From assembly GCA_946811185.2 (NCBI GenBank), contig OX328109.1:5828001-5892000 (forward strand): a DNA stretch of 64,000 bases, in the 5' to 3' direction. The notes beneath the pieces are model-generated. The model saw nothing but the letters and a program-made list of their open reading frames with translations, did not search any database and was not told the origin of the DNA. A program made the position numbers and the translations under genes. The DNA is from Hippopus hippopus. Its lineage: Eukaryota; Mollusca; Bivalvia; Cardiida; Cardiidae. Shown here in pieces: positions 51,201 to 60,891 of this stretch; positions within the stretch are counted from its first letter, which is position 1; each line of letters begins with the position of its first letter.

Positions 51201-52405
51201 GGTTTACAAAAGAAAATTCTGTGATTAATTGAAGCACAGGTTTTACAAGTGCTTTGTTGTATTTTCCAGCTTGTTTTAGCACTGTATCCACAGACAACAT
51301 GTTTTTATAGGGCACTTGTCCATGAACCTCCAAAAAAGGTAAGTTTGGCTTTAATCTATAATTGTACAGGCTGTATTTGGACCTTCCAAAATCGATTTCA
51401 AATCACATATAAATTTGTGAACAAATGGGAAAGCATCATTTCTGAATAGTATCAAAAGCACAAGTGGCAGGTATTCATCATTCTTGGGCAAGACACTTCA
51501 GAGTCCTAGCCTAGTACTGGTAAAACCCAAAAATTACATGAACATGTGACCTGTTGCCGTGATATGACTGAAATATTGTTGAAAGCGGTGTAAAACACCA
51601 TTCAAATAATCAATGATTTAACGACCCCAAAAAAACAATTCTGAAAATATTGTAGGAAAAGGTAACCAGCATTTTCTCCTTTTCCGGCAATGTTTTCAAC
51701 CCTTCCAAATACCAATTTCAATTTGTGAATCAAATTAATTTTGTCATTTGCATGTGCTTAGTTTGTTTGAAAACATCATGGGGAAAAGAAGGAAATGCTT
51801 GTAACCAGTATTTCTCCTTTTCCCACAATGTTTTGTACCATTTTTAAAACAAATCTTACCATGGGAGCGGCCAAGCCCTGGTAGTGCAGTTGGTAGCACA
51901 CAGGACTGTAGGACAAGGGTTCACTGGTTTGAATCCCAAGCTTGACCAATTTCTTTCTGAGGACTGAAGAAAGTGGTTGTGACAGGATTCATTTCCCTGT
52001 CATGGCAGATCATTGTTTCGATGATTGTTATGTGGGAAATCACCCAGTGGTTTGGGAATACTATTGTGCATAGTACTGGTACATGTATAAGAAACACCAG
52101 GAAAGTATAAGAAACACCAGGAAAGCATGGAGTATGTGCACTGGCTACCGCAAAATAGTTGACATGATATCGAAACAGTGGTTAAACACAATATAAACTA
52201 TAAATTATCATAATAGCCATTCTTTTCAATTTGGCCAAGTCTGAAACTTGCAACATTTTGTCATGTGCTTTCTTTTTCAATATTTCAGCCACAAGATGAT
52301 TATTCCGTTCTATTCGAGGACACATCCTATCCCGATGGTTATTCCCCACCCCTGATGGTAGCCCAGAGATATGTGATCCTGTGTAAGGAGGACAAGAAAA
52401 AATGA
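42271..52405 (+). CDS. SGF29: SAGA-associated factor 29 (double-Tudor H3K4me3 reader), nine exons
   Basis: Exons: 42271-42432, 43378-43453, 44890-44962, 46308-46372, 47261-47360, 49076-49261, 49607-49700, 51270-51338 and 52289-52405. All have GT/AG borders and compatible phases, giving 313 residues (human about 293). SGF29 is a subunit of the SAGA histone-acetyltransferase complex and binds H3K4me2/3. An N-terminal coiled-coil region (about 35-125) joins the complex. The conserved linker MRRGVLMSMLQQ (133-144) precedes the tandem Tudor domain (about 160-305), with PGDKVAARVK and YEVDDID. The methyl-lysine cage aromatics Y258, Y265 and F284, and acidic D213 and D215, all align with the human reader residues. 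The first 30 residues (Gly/Ser/Pro/Thr-rich) are an extension relative to vertebrates. Introns are filled with SINEs and palindromic elements; the coding sequence is undamaged. Confidence 0.97.
42545..42850 (-). mobile_element. SINE in SGF29 intron 1
   Basis: Tail TTTTTCAACATTATTTCAGG, body CACTGGCTGCTTTCCCAAAT, and decayed tRNA head around GACAAACAGAGCTACAGGGC. Confidence 0.7.
42980..43340. repeat. MITE-B core and SINE remnant in SGF29 intron 1
   Basis: MITE-B core at about 42,988-43,045 (GATCCAGGATCTGACTGCAC...). A SINE body on the minus strand at 43,078-43,335 contains CAATGCACCTATCGATATG and ends TGACTGAGCTACATGG. Confidence 0.65.
43730..43800 (+). repeat. MITE-B core in SGF29 intron 2
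   Basis: ACAGTGTAGATTAAAGATCA through TGATCTTGATCTACAGTGC. Confidence 0.7.
43826..44054 (+). mobile_element. MITE-A, full length, SGF29 intron 2
   Basis: TTAACCCATTACCACTCGAC to GTGTGGTAAAGAGTTAA (229 bp). The central hairpin (43,936-43,996) has one mismatch near its outer edge. Confidence 0.92.
44210..44400 (-). repeat. Degenerate MITE-A, SGF29 intron 2
   Basis: GGGCTTTAGAAAACTTTCTC, AAAATGTAAGTTACCAAAAT and TCCTCTGCAAATGCTTTAAA mark an old copy. Confidence 0.55.
44660..44843 (+). mobile_element. MITE-A with shortened core, SGF29 intron 2
   Basis: The core reads GGGAAAAGGAGAAAATGCTG then TTTTTTTCTCCTTTTCCC: the right arm has lost its inner CCAGCA. It ends 46 bp before exon 3. Confidence 0.8.
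45012..45290 (-). mobile_element. MITE-C, SGF29 intron 3
   Basis: GAGTTATGCTCTCGCAAAAG at the left, core CAGCCTGCGCCAACTGTGCA, and CTTTTCGCACAGCATTGCTC at the right. Confidence 0.8.
45296..45445 (+). mobile_element. SINE head, SGF29 intron 3
   Basis: GGGGTCTTGCATGGCTCTGT with B-box GGGTTCAACCC and GAGACCCAAGACATTG. The tail is missing. Same head type as 38,438. Confidence 0.75.
45720..45880 (-). mobile_element. SINE fragment, SGF29 intron 3
   Basis: AGTTAAATGCTGTTTTAAAA, GGGTCATATCACCTACAGTG and CTAACCACTGAGCTACCTGG. Confidence 0.65.
46419..46768 (-). mobile_element. Two overlapping MITE-A copies, SGF29 intron 4
   Basis: Cores at about 46,481-46,534 and 46,600-46,660. The second copy is complete to GATAAAGAGTTAA; the first is cut where the second begins (AAACCCTTACCATACAAC at about 46,549). 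Confidence 0.8.
46772..47236 (-). repeat. Degenerate MITE-A copies, SGF29 intron 4
   Basis: A short piece at 46,790-46,825 (TTTTGAAAACATTGTTGG) and a fuller relic at 46,990-47,236 ending TTTGTAAAGGGTTAA, 25 bp before exon 5. A G10 run lies at about 47,055. Confidence 0.6.
47440..48480. other. SGF29 intron 5, non-repetitive part
   Basis: No gene or clear element was recognised in this stretch. Confidence 0.4.
48485..48990. mobile_element. MITE-C interrupted by nested MITE-D, SGF29 intron 5
   Basis: MITE-C ends are at 48,485 (TGAGCCATGGTCTGGCAAAA) and about 48,975 (CATAGAGCACGACTGACAG). Between them, 48,580-48,840 is a different element with perfect 28-bp ends starting GGCTTGCAACACGCGAAAAG. 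It contains two hairpins with GCCTGCGCAG-like cores and GACACTTT flanks, themselves arranged as an inverted pair. Confidence 0.85.
49330..49480 (+). repeat. Fragments of MITE-C and MITE-A, SGF29 intron 6
   Basis: GTCGAAACTTTTTGCAGATG, then a MITE-A end with TTGTCTGCAAATGGTTTTAA. Confidence 0.5.
49790..50000 (-). mobile_element. MITE-C copy, SGF29 intron 7
   Basis: ATTATGGATCCATATAACCC, mutated core AGGTCAGCCCGCTTGGACTG, and end CCACAGAGCATGACTGAA. The left terminus is missing. Confidence 0.7.
50007..50270 (-). mobile_element. MITE-C, complete, SGF29 intron 7
   Basis: GAGCCGTGCTCTGGCAAAAG to CTTTTTCACAGAGCATGGCTC. Perfect core GCCTGCGCGGACTGCGCAGG. Confidence 0.9.
50308..50612. repeat. Dispersed repeat with (GTCC)n, SGF29 intron 7
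   Basis: ATACCCCCGCAAAACGAATG opens an inverted CCCCCG/CGGGGG end, followed by (TGTCCGTCCGTG)n (about 50,365-50,422). The unit closes with GGCGGGGGTATTA. Related to 13,848-14,110. Confidence 0.75.
50630..50775 (+). mobile_element. SINE tail, SGF29 intron 7
   Basis: Ends with ACAACTGAAATAATGTCGAA and AAAATACCATCATATCAATC. The 5' part is lost. Confidence 0.6.
50886..51116 (+). mobile_element. MITE-A, full length, SGF29 intron 7
   Basis: TTAACTGTTTACCAAACGAC to GTGTGGTAAAGAGTTAA. The core hairpin is perfect in its inner 24 bp. Confidence 0.92.
51472..51860. repeat. SINE tail and two degraded MITE-A copies, SGF29 intron 8
   Basis: SINE tail 51,472-51,610 (CTTGGGCAAGACACTTCAGA ... GTGTAAAACACCATTC). 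MITE-A pieces with GGTAACCAGCATTTTCTCC (51,660-51,690) and GTAACCAGTATTTCTCC (51,800-51,830). Confidence 0.65.
51868..52200 (+). mobile_element. SINE, nearly complete, SGF29 intron 8
   Basis: tRNA-like head GGTAGTGCAGTTGGTAGCAC with B-box GGTTTGAATCCC, body TTTCTTTCTGAGGACTGAAG, a small internal duplication (TATAAGAAACACCAGGAAAG twice), and a tail ending GTGGTTAAACAC. Confidence 0.8.
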
Positions 52406-52521
52406 AACAGTATTACGTGCAATTGATGCAGAAAACTTTTGCCATATCATGTATTTGTGTTACATGCAAAACTGACTGATCTCTTCTATTGTGAAGGAAT
52501 TGAATGAGTTATTGTGTTTAT

Positions 52522-52752
52522 TTAACCATTTGCCACACAATTTCCAGTTTGAATGACCCTGACAGAGAAGGGTTTTGAAAACATTGTGGGAAAAGGAGAA
52601 AATGCTGGTAACCAGCATTTTCTCCTTTTCCCATAATGTTTTTCTTCCCTTTTGACAGACAAATCTTATAACTTGAGTCACATTTAACTTGTCATCTGCA
52701 AGAATTTTTGATACCAATAGGTCAGCAATTCTCTTGTTTGGTAAAGGGTTAA
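52522..52752 (-). mobile_element. MITE-A, full length, 3' of SGF29
   Basis: TTAACCATTTGCCACACAAT to TTTGGTAAAGGGTTAA, starting 117 bp after the SGF29 stop codon. It is probably within the 3' UTR or just after it. Confidence 0.88.
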
Positions 52753-53219
52753 CTTATATCATTTTCTGGTCACATGCAATTTTTGTATTCCCAATTTGAA
52801 AACTGATTTTTTTTTCCTGATGTGTTTGAAATTGATCAGTTACGGTAAGGAAGTAAGGGGCTTGGTCAAATCTTGAGAAAAAAAGATATGTACTCTTCAG
52901 GGTCCACATTTGAAGTCCTATTTTCTTCGAACTTGGTCAGAGTGTTTGTCTCGATCGTGTTTCGGACAAGTTGAAAAAAGTATCGCCTTCATTGGAAAAG
53001 GTCCCTAAGTCAAACCTTGTATGTACTGTACAGGACAGATTTTTCTGCCCATTTTCTCTGTCCAATTTTTATGATAAAAGTAAGAAGAATATGCGGGGTT
53101 TTCTTTTATAAATAAACCATTTTTTTTTTTTACTGCTTATTAGGGCACTAGCATAAGTTATTTGTATTAGACAAATGCTGTGTTGATGTTATGGTCTTTT
53201 GTTTTGTGAATACTGGTGT
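52753..53219. other. Unassigned stretch downstream of SGF29
   Basis: No gene was recognised. 52,850-53,010 resembles phrases common in molluscan intergenic DNA but cannot be assigned. Confidence 0.3.
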
Positions 53220-53925
53220 GATTATGCAACCCTTTACCTGATAGCAAATTCTTAGGCTCAACTATGTCAGTACATTGTGGACCACAAAATGAATAAAAAT
53301 TGGCCTAGTTGGTGGGATTTGCATGTGAAACAGTAAAACATTGTGAAAAAATAAGAAAATGCCAGTGTGCAGCTTTTTGCTAGCCACTGGCATTTTCTCC
53401 TTTTGCTACAATATTTTCCAAAATGTTAGACTCAACCATGTTGATATCATTTTTAGACAACAAATAAAATGTGGCTACATGGAAACAGTAAGGCATTGTG
53501 AGAAAAGGAGAAAATGCTGGTGACCAGCATTTTCTTCTTTTCCCACAATGTTTTCAAAAGGTTTGTTTATACAGAATAATGACACATGTTTGATAAAGGG
53601 TGAAACGTTTATTTATTGAAAGTGATTCATAATGAATTCGAATTTTGCTTGTATGCATGTTATGTGACAAGATTGTAAAAAAGACCACATGTCTTGTTCA
53701 GCTCACCAGGGACTTAACGCTTTACTACACGAAAAAATTTTAGACCGTTCCAAGTTGAAAGCATTTGCAGATGACAAATCAAACTGAACTCAAAAATTGA
53801 AATTTGCCTTTGGAAGGGGAGAAAACTTTGTGGGACAGCATTTTCTCCATTCCTCACAATATTTTTTTTTAAAGCCCTTTTCGCCAAGCTTGTCAAAACT
53901 CAGGACTGTGTGGTAAAGGGTTAAC
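53220..53925. repeat. Cluster of degraded MITE-A copies
   Basis: Cores at about 53,385-53,405, 53,490-53,555 (AGAAAAGGAGAAAATGCTGG, good hairpin) and 53,820-53,865. Ends such as GTGTGGTAAAGGGTTAA mark the last copy. Confidence 0.7.
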
Positions 53926-53989
53926 TTACTATCTTGTTTATTCAACTTATTGTTGGAAGACTGTGGATTGCAGCTATTTAGCTAATAGT

Positions 53990-54360
53990 CATGCTTTTCC
54001 ATAAGGGGCTTTAGTGTATCTTCATGATGCATTGTACCAAGCAAGTCATCATATAATTATGGATCCATAAAATCCAGTTTGTGAAACAACCAACTGAATC
54101 CTGAGGTCTTTGGACATGCAGAAAATTGACCACTAGCAAAATGTTTCAACCTAGGTTAGCCTGTGCTGACTGCACAGATTGACCTTGGTCGATACTTTTT
54201 GCAGATGCATTAAACCATCATACTATCTGGAAAAGTGTAGTAATAAATACACGTAGCTGAAAGTATCAATCTAAATCAGATTGCATACTTGTGCAGTCTG
54301 ATCTTGATTTATACTGGCTGCAAAAGCACACTGAATTGCACTTAGCAGCCCTTGTGTTGA
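53990..54360. repeat. MITE-C then MITE-B core
   Basis: MITE-C in minus orientation (53,990-54,218; ATTATGGATCCATAAAATCC, core GTTAGCCTGTGCTGACTGCA) followed by a MITE-B core (about 54,262-54,320; AATCAGATTGCATACTTGTG). Confidence 0.65.
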
Positions 54361-54484
54361 AAATAAAAATCAAAGAAGGAATGTGATGTAATTTCATAAC
54401 TATTTATTACCTTCAGTACTAACTACAATGTACATGTACTAATAAAACTACAAAATATCAGTCTATGAACATCTGTTATAAATG

Positions 54485-54685
54485 TGCCCGTATTCACCAA
54501 CCATTCTTAAGAACATTCTTAATCTTAGATTATTCTTAAGAATTTTCAAAAATTCAAAAGTAACACAATTTCTGATTGGCTGAACCAAATGGTTTAGCCA
54601 ATCAGAAGTTGTGTTACTTTATAAATCTAACATAAGACTAAAAATGAACTTCAGAATTTTTGGTCCAACCATTCTTAATAACACT

Positions 54686-54717
<32 letters not shown>

Positions 54718-54835
54718 ATTTTACTCAAATACAACTTCTGATTGGCTAAACCATTTGGTCTATTAGAAATTCTGTTACTTTCTAAATGTAGAATTAGACT
54801 GAGTACTGCTATTTAGAATGGTTGGTGAATACAGG
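54485..54835. repeat. Foldback-G copy 2
   Basis: GTATTCACCAACCATTCTTA at the left and GAATGGTTGGTGAATACAGG at the right. An internal AACACAATTTCTGATTGGCT with its complement occurs twice, so this may be two elements nested. A T24 run lies at about 54,692-54,717. Confidence 0.8.
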
Positions 54836-55087
54836 CCTAGATCTAGGCTATACAATGTAGAAAAAGTTTTCTGTCCCGGTAAAAGTTTTGAGTCCCATAA
54901 AGCAATTTTACCACTCACACTCCCCTTGCCCAAACACAAATATAATACAAATATACAAATAGTTATGTCATTTATCATTTATTGCATGCAGATTCAATAT
55001 TTGATGAAGACCATCTTCTGTGCTGTCTGATTTAGATCTACAGTGTCTGTCGCAACAACTACAATTGTCTTTTGCAAACAAAGTCTC

Positions 55088-55330
55088 TTAACTCTTTATG
55101 AAAGACAAAATTTTATACTCACCCAAATTGAGAGCATTTGCAGACGACAAATCAAATTTGGCTCAAATGATCAGATTGTGATTGGAAGGTGAGAAAACAT
55201 TGCAGGAAGGGAAGAAAACATTGTGGAAAAAGGAGAAAATGCTGGTAACCAGCGTTTTCTCCTTTTCCCACAATAGTTTCAAAAGCTCTCTTATTTAGGG
55301 TCGTTTAAAGTCGGGAATCATGGTTGGTAC
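55088..55330 (+). mobile_element. MITE-A copy
   Basis: TTAACTCTTTATGAAAGACA, a local duplication of GAAAACATTG (twice before the core), core GGAGAAAATGCTGGTAACCA, and a decayed right end. Confidence 0.8.
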
Positions 55331-56362
55331 ACGTACACCGGAAATAGCTCTCTGATAGTTCTCAGAAAGCTGTCGACTCTCAGTAAAGGTTCGATATTTA
55401 ATCAAATAGCTCGTATTAACTGCTTTTTACGAGAAACTGCCTTGTAAATATAATAGCTGTTAAGAAGTACGCCAGACTGTACGGGTACATAGCAAAATTT
55501 AAAAAATCGAATTGTGAAGTATAATTAGTCCACCATAACTGAACATGGGAAAATGTATAATCCACAAAAGGGAAGTCAGCAGAGTTTACTGAAAGTACAT
55601 ATGTAGAAATTAACCAGTCTGTGACCACACTGCCAACTGCAGACGGATGCTTTCTTCTTGCAAAACTGCTCATTAAAACATTGCAACAAAAAGAGGAACT
55701 ACTAATGAAGACCAATTTCCTATTTTGACACATGTTCTTTTTTTCTGCGTTTAGAAGCAAATACCTGCTTTCAAAAAATCGGTTATGTCGTGTGAAGAAT
55801 TAGACTTGAAATTGTCGGTCGTATGCGGCCGCCATCACAAATACGTCAGAGCTTCTGAAAATAGAATGAGACATCACGTGATCACGTGACAAAGTCAGTG
55901 CCAGGGTTCAAAATCACCTACCATTCCAAACTCTTTTTGAAATTCTAAACCTGAATTCTTATTGGAAGAGACATTCTATATCAGCCAATCGAAATTCAGA
56001 ATGGTCCGATCTGACTTCCGGTTGTACTCCATATATACTTTTGGAAACCGCTTTGAACTTCATAACAAATCTCGGTACGGAATGTACGAGTATATGGATC
56101 TATCCGAACAAATTCGATACTTAAACCATGATATATCTTTAAAACTTTTTTGAGAGGTAGATCTAGTGAGTTTGCTAATAAATTAGGTGTTAATATTGAA
56201 CATGTTTTGAATGCTTGCTTGAACACCTCTTTCAACAATATTTCTATCAAATCAGCACGCTGATTTTAGGTCTACTCCTTTGCGCAAAGCCCAAAAGCAA
56301 GCCACTGAAAGTGGAAAACAATTAAAAAGGTCCACCAATAATTTCGATCAATATCAATTAAT
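55331..56362. other. Unassigned stretch between SGF29 and the Kir gene
   Basis: Open frames exist on both strands (114 codons at 55,416-55,760, minus; 63 and 84 codons around 56,000-56,250), but none has recognisable domains or clear splice partners. The segment 55,810-55,900 contains GCGGCCGC and a CACGTGATCACGTG palindrome, a possible promoter-like feature. Confidence 0.3.
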
Positions 56363-56623
56363 GAGCCGTGCTCTGGCAAAAGGGGGCTTAATGCATCTCC
56401 GTGATACACGATACCAAGTAAGCCATCACATAATCATAGTTCCATAAGATTCATTTTCTCTAATAACCAATGGAATTATTAGGTAGAGTGGTCCTTTGAC
56501 ACCCAGAAAATTCACCAATAGCGAAAAGTTTCGGCCCAGGTCAGCCTGCGCGGACTGCGCAGGCTGACCTGGGTCGATACTTTTCGCAGATGCATCAAGC
56601 CCCCTTTTTACAGAGCATGGCTC
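56363..56623 (-). mobile_element. MITE-C, complete, just 3' of the Kir gene
   Basis: GAGCCGTGCTCTGGCAAAAG to TTTACAGAGCATGGCTC, with perfect core GCCTGCGCGGACTGCGCAGG. It ends 28 bp from the Kir stop codon, so it probably lies in the Kir 3' UTR. Confidence 0.9.
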
Positions 56624-56650
56624 ATTTCTATTAGACATTGTTTAAACTTA

Positions 56651-59600
56651 CTAAATATAGCGCGATTCCTTTTCATCTTCAACCGTTGAGGTATCATCAT
56701 CGTCGGCTGTCTGGTAACCTTTCTCATCAACGGAAACGATGCTGGAACGTTTACCACGTGACTCATCTGTGTCCGGTGATTCGGTATTCTTCTGACCCGG
56801 AAGTGAAAATTTTATTCCACGCTTCGTGCTATTGTCACGCGGTGGAAGGTCCGGTGTGACGTCATAAGACACAGTCTTTAGATTAATGGTTTGTATCTGG
56901 ACTTTTTTGGTATCTTCATCGTCATCCGAATATGTAACTACCTTCTTATCTCGGAAATGTGCGAGTTCCTTTGCACTGTGGCGTATATTTGACGTGTAGA
57001 CTACGTCATTGAACCCGCCAAAATCAATCTCCCATCTTCCGTTTCCGGAATCAAATTCTTCTATTCTATCAAATCTGTGCCCCCACAAAAACTCACGGGG
57101 CGTGTAGGAGGTTCGAACCTGACAGAATTCTCCTGTGCTTTCAATAGTTCCTTCCACGAAAACGATCAGTTCATACTTCTCGTTGGTCAGGTCGGCCGGT
57201 TTGATGTCCCAGAACGGACTATCTTCCGTGATCTTATGTGTCAGTACCATCGGCCACATCAATACCAGAGTCTCGTCCATGTCGTCGGCTTGAAATTTAA
57301 CTTTATTTAAAAATAACGGATACAGCACACCTTCCTCGGACACGTGACGTCTCACGAGACATCCATGTACCTGTGCGGCAAGCAGATGGCTCTTTCTAAT
57401 ATCACCAATACGTATCTGAACGGCTAGCTCTCCGTCATGATGGGTGATGCAAGCATTTTTGCTGAATATAATTGTGTTCTGACGCCGTTTTGGCTGAGCA
57501 AACTTCACAAAGATGAAGCCAAGCAATATATTGTCCAGCAAAATACCGATCGTAATCTGTAAGTACACCATCAACAGGACGCCGTCGCAGTCTGTATTCG
57601 GGTAGGCGACGCCGTAACCAATTGTCGTCTGGGTCTCAATGGAGAATAACAAACATTTTGGAAAGTTATAGACGGTGCTGACGCATGGCTTCCAGTTGGG
57701 ATTATTGACATTATCGAAGTCGCCATGGTTATAGGCGATGATCCACCACATGACGCCGAAGAAAAGGAAGACGACCAAATAAACGTTGAAGAAGACGGCG
57801 AATGCGTATCGCCATTTTAGGTCAATAAGACTGATGTAAAGGTCGTGAAGATATTTTCGTCTGTAACTTGACAAACCGCTGTATCTGAAAAGAAATAAAC
57901 ATTGCACGACTTTCAGAATGAAACCTACACCCGACGACAAAATGTTGAGCTTGTCCAAATTCAAACCACGTGCAGACGACAAATTAATTGAAAATAAAAT
58001 AATGGATCTTGTCATTGAACTAGTAAAAGATTTTGTACGGGACGGAGAGCATCCTTGTAACAAGCATTTTTCTCCTTTTTCGGAGGGTTGGCTGTTTGAA
58101 CCAAAATAAGAGAGAAATTTTTAATTCATGGCTTCGAGCTAATAGTCTAGTTCGCAAGAAATTTTATGATTGGTTTAACCCTAAGGCTGGTAAGTGCGAC
58201 TCACTGACCTTTTGTGGACAGTGTAGATCAAGATCAGACTGCACAGAACGTGCAGTCTGATCTTGGATCTACATTGTCCGATAAAGGGATATCTTTCAAC
58301 CAAAAATAGCCAGACTTTGGTTTATACTGTCGGTATGAAAGTTTTATTTGAAGTTATTTTTAGCAACCTAAGGGTTAATTGTTTCCTTCGCATAAAGAAA
58401 TATTGGTCATCAACTCTACCAAACGACAAAATGTTAGACTAGTCCATATTGAAAGCATTTGCAGACGACAAATTAAAAGTGTCTCGATTAATGAAATTTG
58501 TATCTGAAGGGGTAGAAAACTTTGTGGGAAAAGGAGAAAATGCTGGTTACTAGCATTTTCTCCTTTTTCCCAACAGGTTTCCAAAAGCTGTCCTTCCCAG
58601 GGGTCGTGAAAACCAGGGCTTGTTTGGTAAAGAGTTAAGCGCATGTAGAGTGATTCAGGCCCTCATTGGATCCTTGTTCTAAGTTCAAAATCTGAATTTT
58701 AATTTCGAAGACTAGATATCTGATTAGCAAAGGCAGAGCGTCTGGACAATAATTCTTAAATTTTTGACGTGGAACAATATTTAGAATCGTCGATGAATAC
58801 GCCCCAAGATTTGTTTTCCCAGCTGGGCCATTTTTTTTTTCGACGATTGATAATAGTCATCGCATTCATTCCTCTCTCACCCCTTATCTTTGTTTGACGA
58901 TAGTTAGGTGGGAAAGCAGTCCGTGGCTTGAGAAGATAATTGTTTGAAGTACCGGTAAAAGAAACACAATGAAAACATGGGTAAGTGCAGTGGCCGCCGG
59001 AAAATGACTAAAATAATGTTGAAAACGGCGTTAAACGACATACAAACAAACAAAATTTGTTTTCGCCTATTTATACATACCTTATTCTGTATCGTCCATC
59101 TCTCCTCAAAATTGCCTGTCTTCTGGCCTCAATCTCTTCTGCGTCCAGGTTGAGCTTTCGCCTATACAGAAAGAATTTTAAAAGATGCATTACCGTTTGA
59201 AAAGAAATTACAGCACACGACCTTAACAACACCGTTAAAGATATACATGTAAGATCATGCTCTGTGAAAAGGGAGTTTATTGCGTCCGTGCAGGCTGACC
59301 CTATCCAAACGTTTTTGCTTTTGGTAAATTTTCTGCATCTCAAGGGACTAGTCTACCTCATGATTCGGTCGGTTGCTAGACAAAATGGTTTTAATGGATC
59401 CACAATTATATGAGCACTTGCTTGGTATAATGAGTTACGAAAATGTTATAAACCCCCTTTTGCCAGAGGGTGCAGAGTATTATATTAGTTGTACGGTCAG
59501 GTGGCAGGGGACTTGGAAACTTGTTCATGGTTGTGGTGAATCATATCGCCCCGAGCCGAAGGCGAGGTGGCGACATGATTCACTACAGCCGTGAACAAGT

Positions 59601-60891
59601 TTCCAAGTCCCCTGCCACCTGACCGTACCACGAATTTATTATACTGCAAAGTTTTACCATTCCAACGCGTGTTAAGCGAAATTTACCTGTTTTTTTTTTT
59701 TTTGTTTCAAAAATTGAGTACGCTGACGAAGTAGAATTTCTCTTCTGAGTGCCCCAATTCAATGAAAACTGATGTCACTGGGAACTGACGTCACTGAAAC
59801 CTTGGAGAAACGTGCAGTTTGGTGCATAATCTTGATGTTTATCTTGATCGACGCCGCCATTTTGGATGTTGTGTTGAAAGTGTAGTCATGTATACGGGGC
59901 TCCCGAAAGGGAAACTGCTTTCACGTTGGTTTTGCCAGTGTATATGATATATATATGTTCGGGGCATATTATCCAATCAGATCACGAGAAATTTCTTTGC
60001 AGTATAATTATGTGGTTATTATCGATTATCGTTATGATAAATGTACCAGAACTGAAAAAAATCGCTTTCTCATCAAATTAAACCATACCATACAATCTCG
60101 AGTTTTAACGATTCTGTTAATTCATTGTATTGTTTTTTACGTATTTTTCTGTGGGATTCTATGTTAAGATTAACGACTCTTAAGATCGTATTGGAGTTTA
60201 GGGCCATTTTAACAGCTAAGGTCATATCATGGCGGTCAGTGACGCACCCATGTGTTTCCTGGCTTTCTCACACCAGTGCTGACAGAACTTTCTTTCCAAA
60301 GCCACTTACTGTTTTTCTCACATACATCAGAGGTGAGAGGCAAAAAGTCGCCGGAAAGAGAGTTCGCCGCAACCGGGTATCGAACCAACAACCTCCACGT
60401 CACTAGTCAGATACGCTAACCACTGAGCTACCCGGCTGGGCCGACTCTAAAGAAAAAGCCTTTTGAAAAAAGTGCGGAAAAAAAAGCATTTTCTCCTTTT
60501 CCCACAATGTTTTCCATCTTGCAAAAGACAAATCCTATCATTTGTATCACATGCTAAAACTTTGTCTTTTGGTAAAGAATTAACCACGAATTCCTCATTT
60601 ATCTGACCCGTCGTGTCGGAATGAATTCAAAATTCAAAATTTAAAAAAAAAAGGGGGGGGGGCTGAAATAATTATGATACTGTTTTGGGAGAGACAGGCA
60701 CTAATTGAAGTTAATTCTTAAAAATCACAAATAGATAAAACAGGGAAAAAAGTTCTTTTTAAAAAAAAAGTGCATTAAGCTCACCTGAAATAGTTTACAA
60801 AAGGTATTTTATCCCATCTCGATTTAACCGGGTCCATGTCTTCATAGAGGTAAATATTCCCAACCTCCGGTATCTCCTTCGTGCTCGGCAT
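56651..60891 (-). CDS. Inward-rectifier potassium channel (Kir/KCNJ family), three exons
   Basis: Exons on the minus strand: 60891-60785, 59161-59081 and 57884-56651. All junctions are AG/GT with matching phase, giving 473 residues. Kir channels pass K+ inward across the plasma membrane as tetramers. Two membrane helices (about 88-113 and 164-190) flank a pore loop with selectivity filter TIGYG (150-154) and the conserved loop cysteines C130 and C162. D180 in the second helix sits at the rectification-controller position, predicting strong rectification by polyamines. PKRR (194-197) is the PIP2-contact region after the second helix. A Kir cytoplasmic domain follows (about 200-380). The last 80 residues are low-complexity Asp/Ser/Thr-rich. 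The frame also stays open upstream of exon 3 through intronic MITE-A sequence, but that part is not Kir. Confidence 0.95.
57890..58130 (+). repeat. Degenerate MITE-A in Kir intron 2
   Basis: CCGACGACAAAATGTTGAGC, GTGCAGACGACAAATTAATT and AACAAGCATTTTTCTCC. It begins about 10 bp upstream of the exon 3 splice acceptor region and so supplies the polypyrimidine neighbourhood. Confidence 0.65.
58175..58378 (+). mobile_element. MITE-B, complete, Kir intron 2
   Basis: TTAACCCTAAGGCTGGTAAG to TAGCAACCTAAGGGTTAA (204 bp). The central palindrome at about 58,220-58,272 is perfect around ACTGCAC-AGAAC-GTGCAGT. Confidence 0.92.
58409..58637 (+). mobile_element. MITE-A, Kir intron 2
   Basis: CTCTACCAAACGACAAAATG to TTTGGTAAAGAGTTAA. 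Core GCTGGTTACTAGC carries one inner mismatch. Confidence 0.85.
58890..59045 (+). mobile_element. SINE tail, Kir intron 2
   Basis: GATAGTTAGGTGGGAAAGCA and the standard tail GACTAAAATAATGTTGAAAA...GGCGTTAAACGAC, followed by (CAAA)n. It ends about 30 bp from exon 2. Confidence 0.75.
59250..59470 (+). mobile_element. MITE-C, Kir intron 1, core deleted on one arm
   Basis: GATCATGCTCTGTGAAAAGG at the left, CCGTGCAGGCTGACC in place of the full hairpin, and AACCCCCTTTTGCCAGAGG at the right. Confidence 0.75.
59491..59628. repeat. Long palindrome in Kir intron 1
   Basis: GTACGGTCAGGTGGCAGGGG pairs with its complement at the right end. Arms of about 60 bp meet around CGAGCCGAAGGCGAGG. Comparable in design to 19,930-20,088. 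Confidence 0.85.
60195..60440 (-). mobile_element. SINE, Kir intron 1
   Basis: GTCATATCATGGCGGTCAGT, body TTTCCAAAGCCACTTACTG, and minus-strand tRNA head with B-box complement GGGTATCGAACC and A-box region TACGCTAACCACTGAGCTAC. Confidence 0.8.
60445..60590 (-). repeat. MITE-A fragment, Kir intron 1
   Basis: AGCATTTTCTCCTTTTCCCA with the left arm mostly lost, ending TTTGGTAAAGAATTAA. Confidence 0.65.

Noticed and set aside
55416..55760. 114-codon frame on the minus strand
   Set aside because: No recognisable domain, no clear splice partners, and composition like surrounding non-coding DNA. Left as unassigned.
57885..58063. N-terminal 59 codons of a continuous 470-codon Kir frame
   Set aside because: They translate MITE-A sequence. 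A good splice acceptor at 57,885-57,890 and two upstream exons (59,161-59,081 and 60,891-60,785) complete a normal Kir N-terminus in the right phase.
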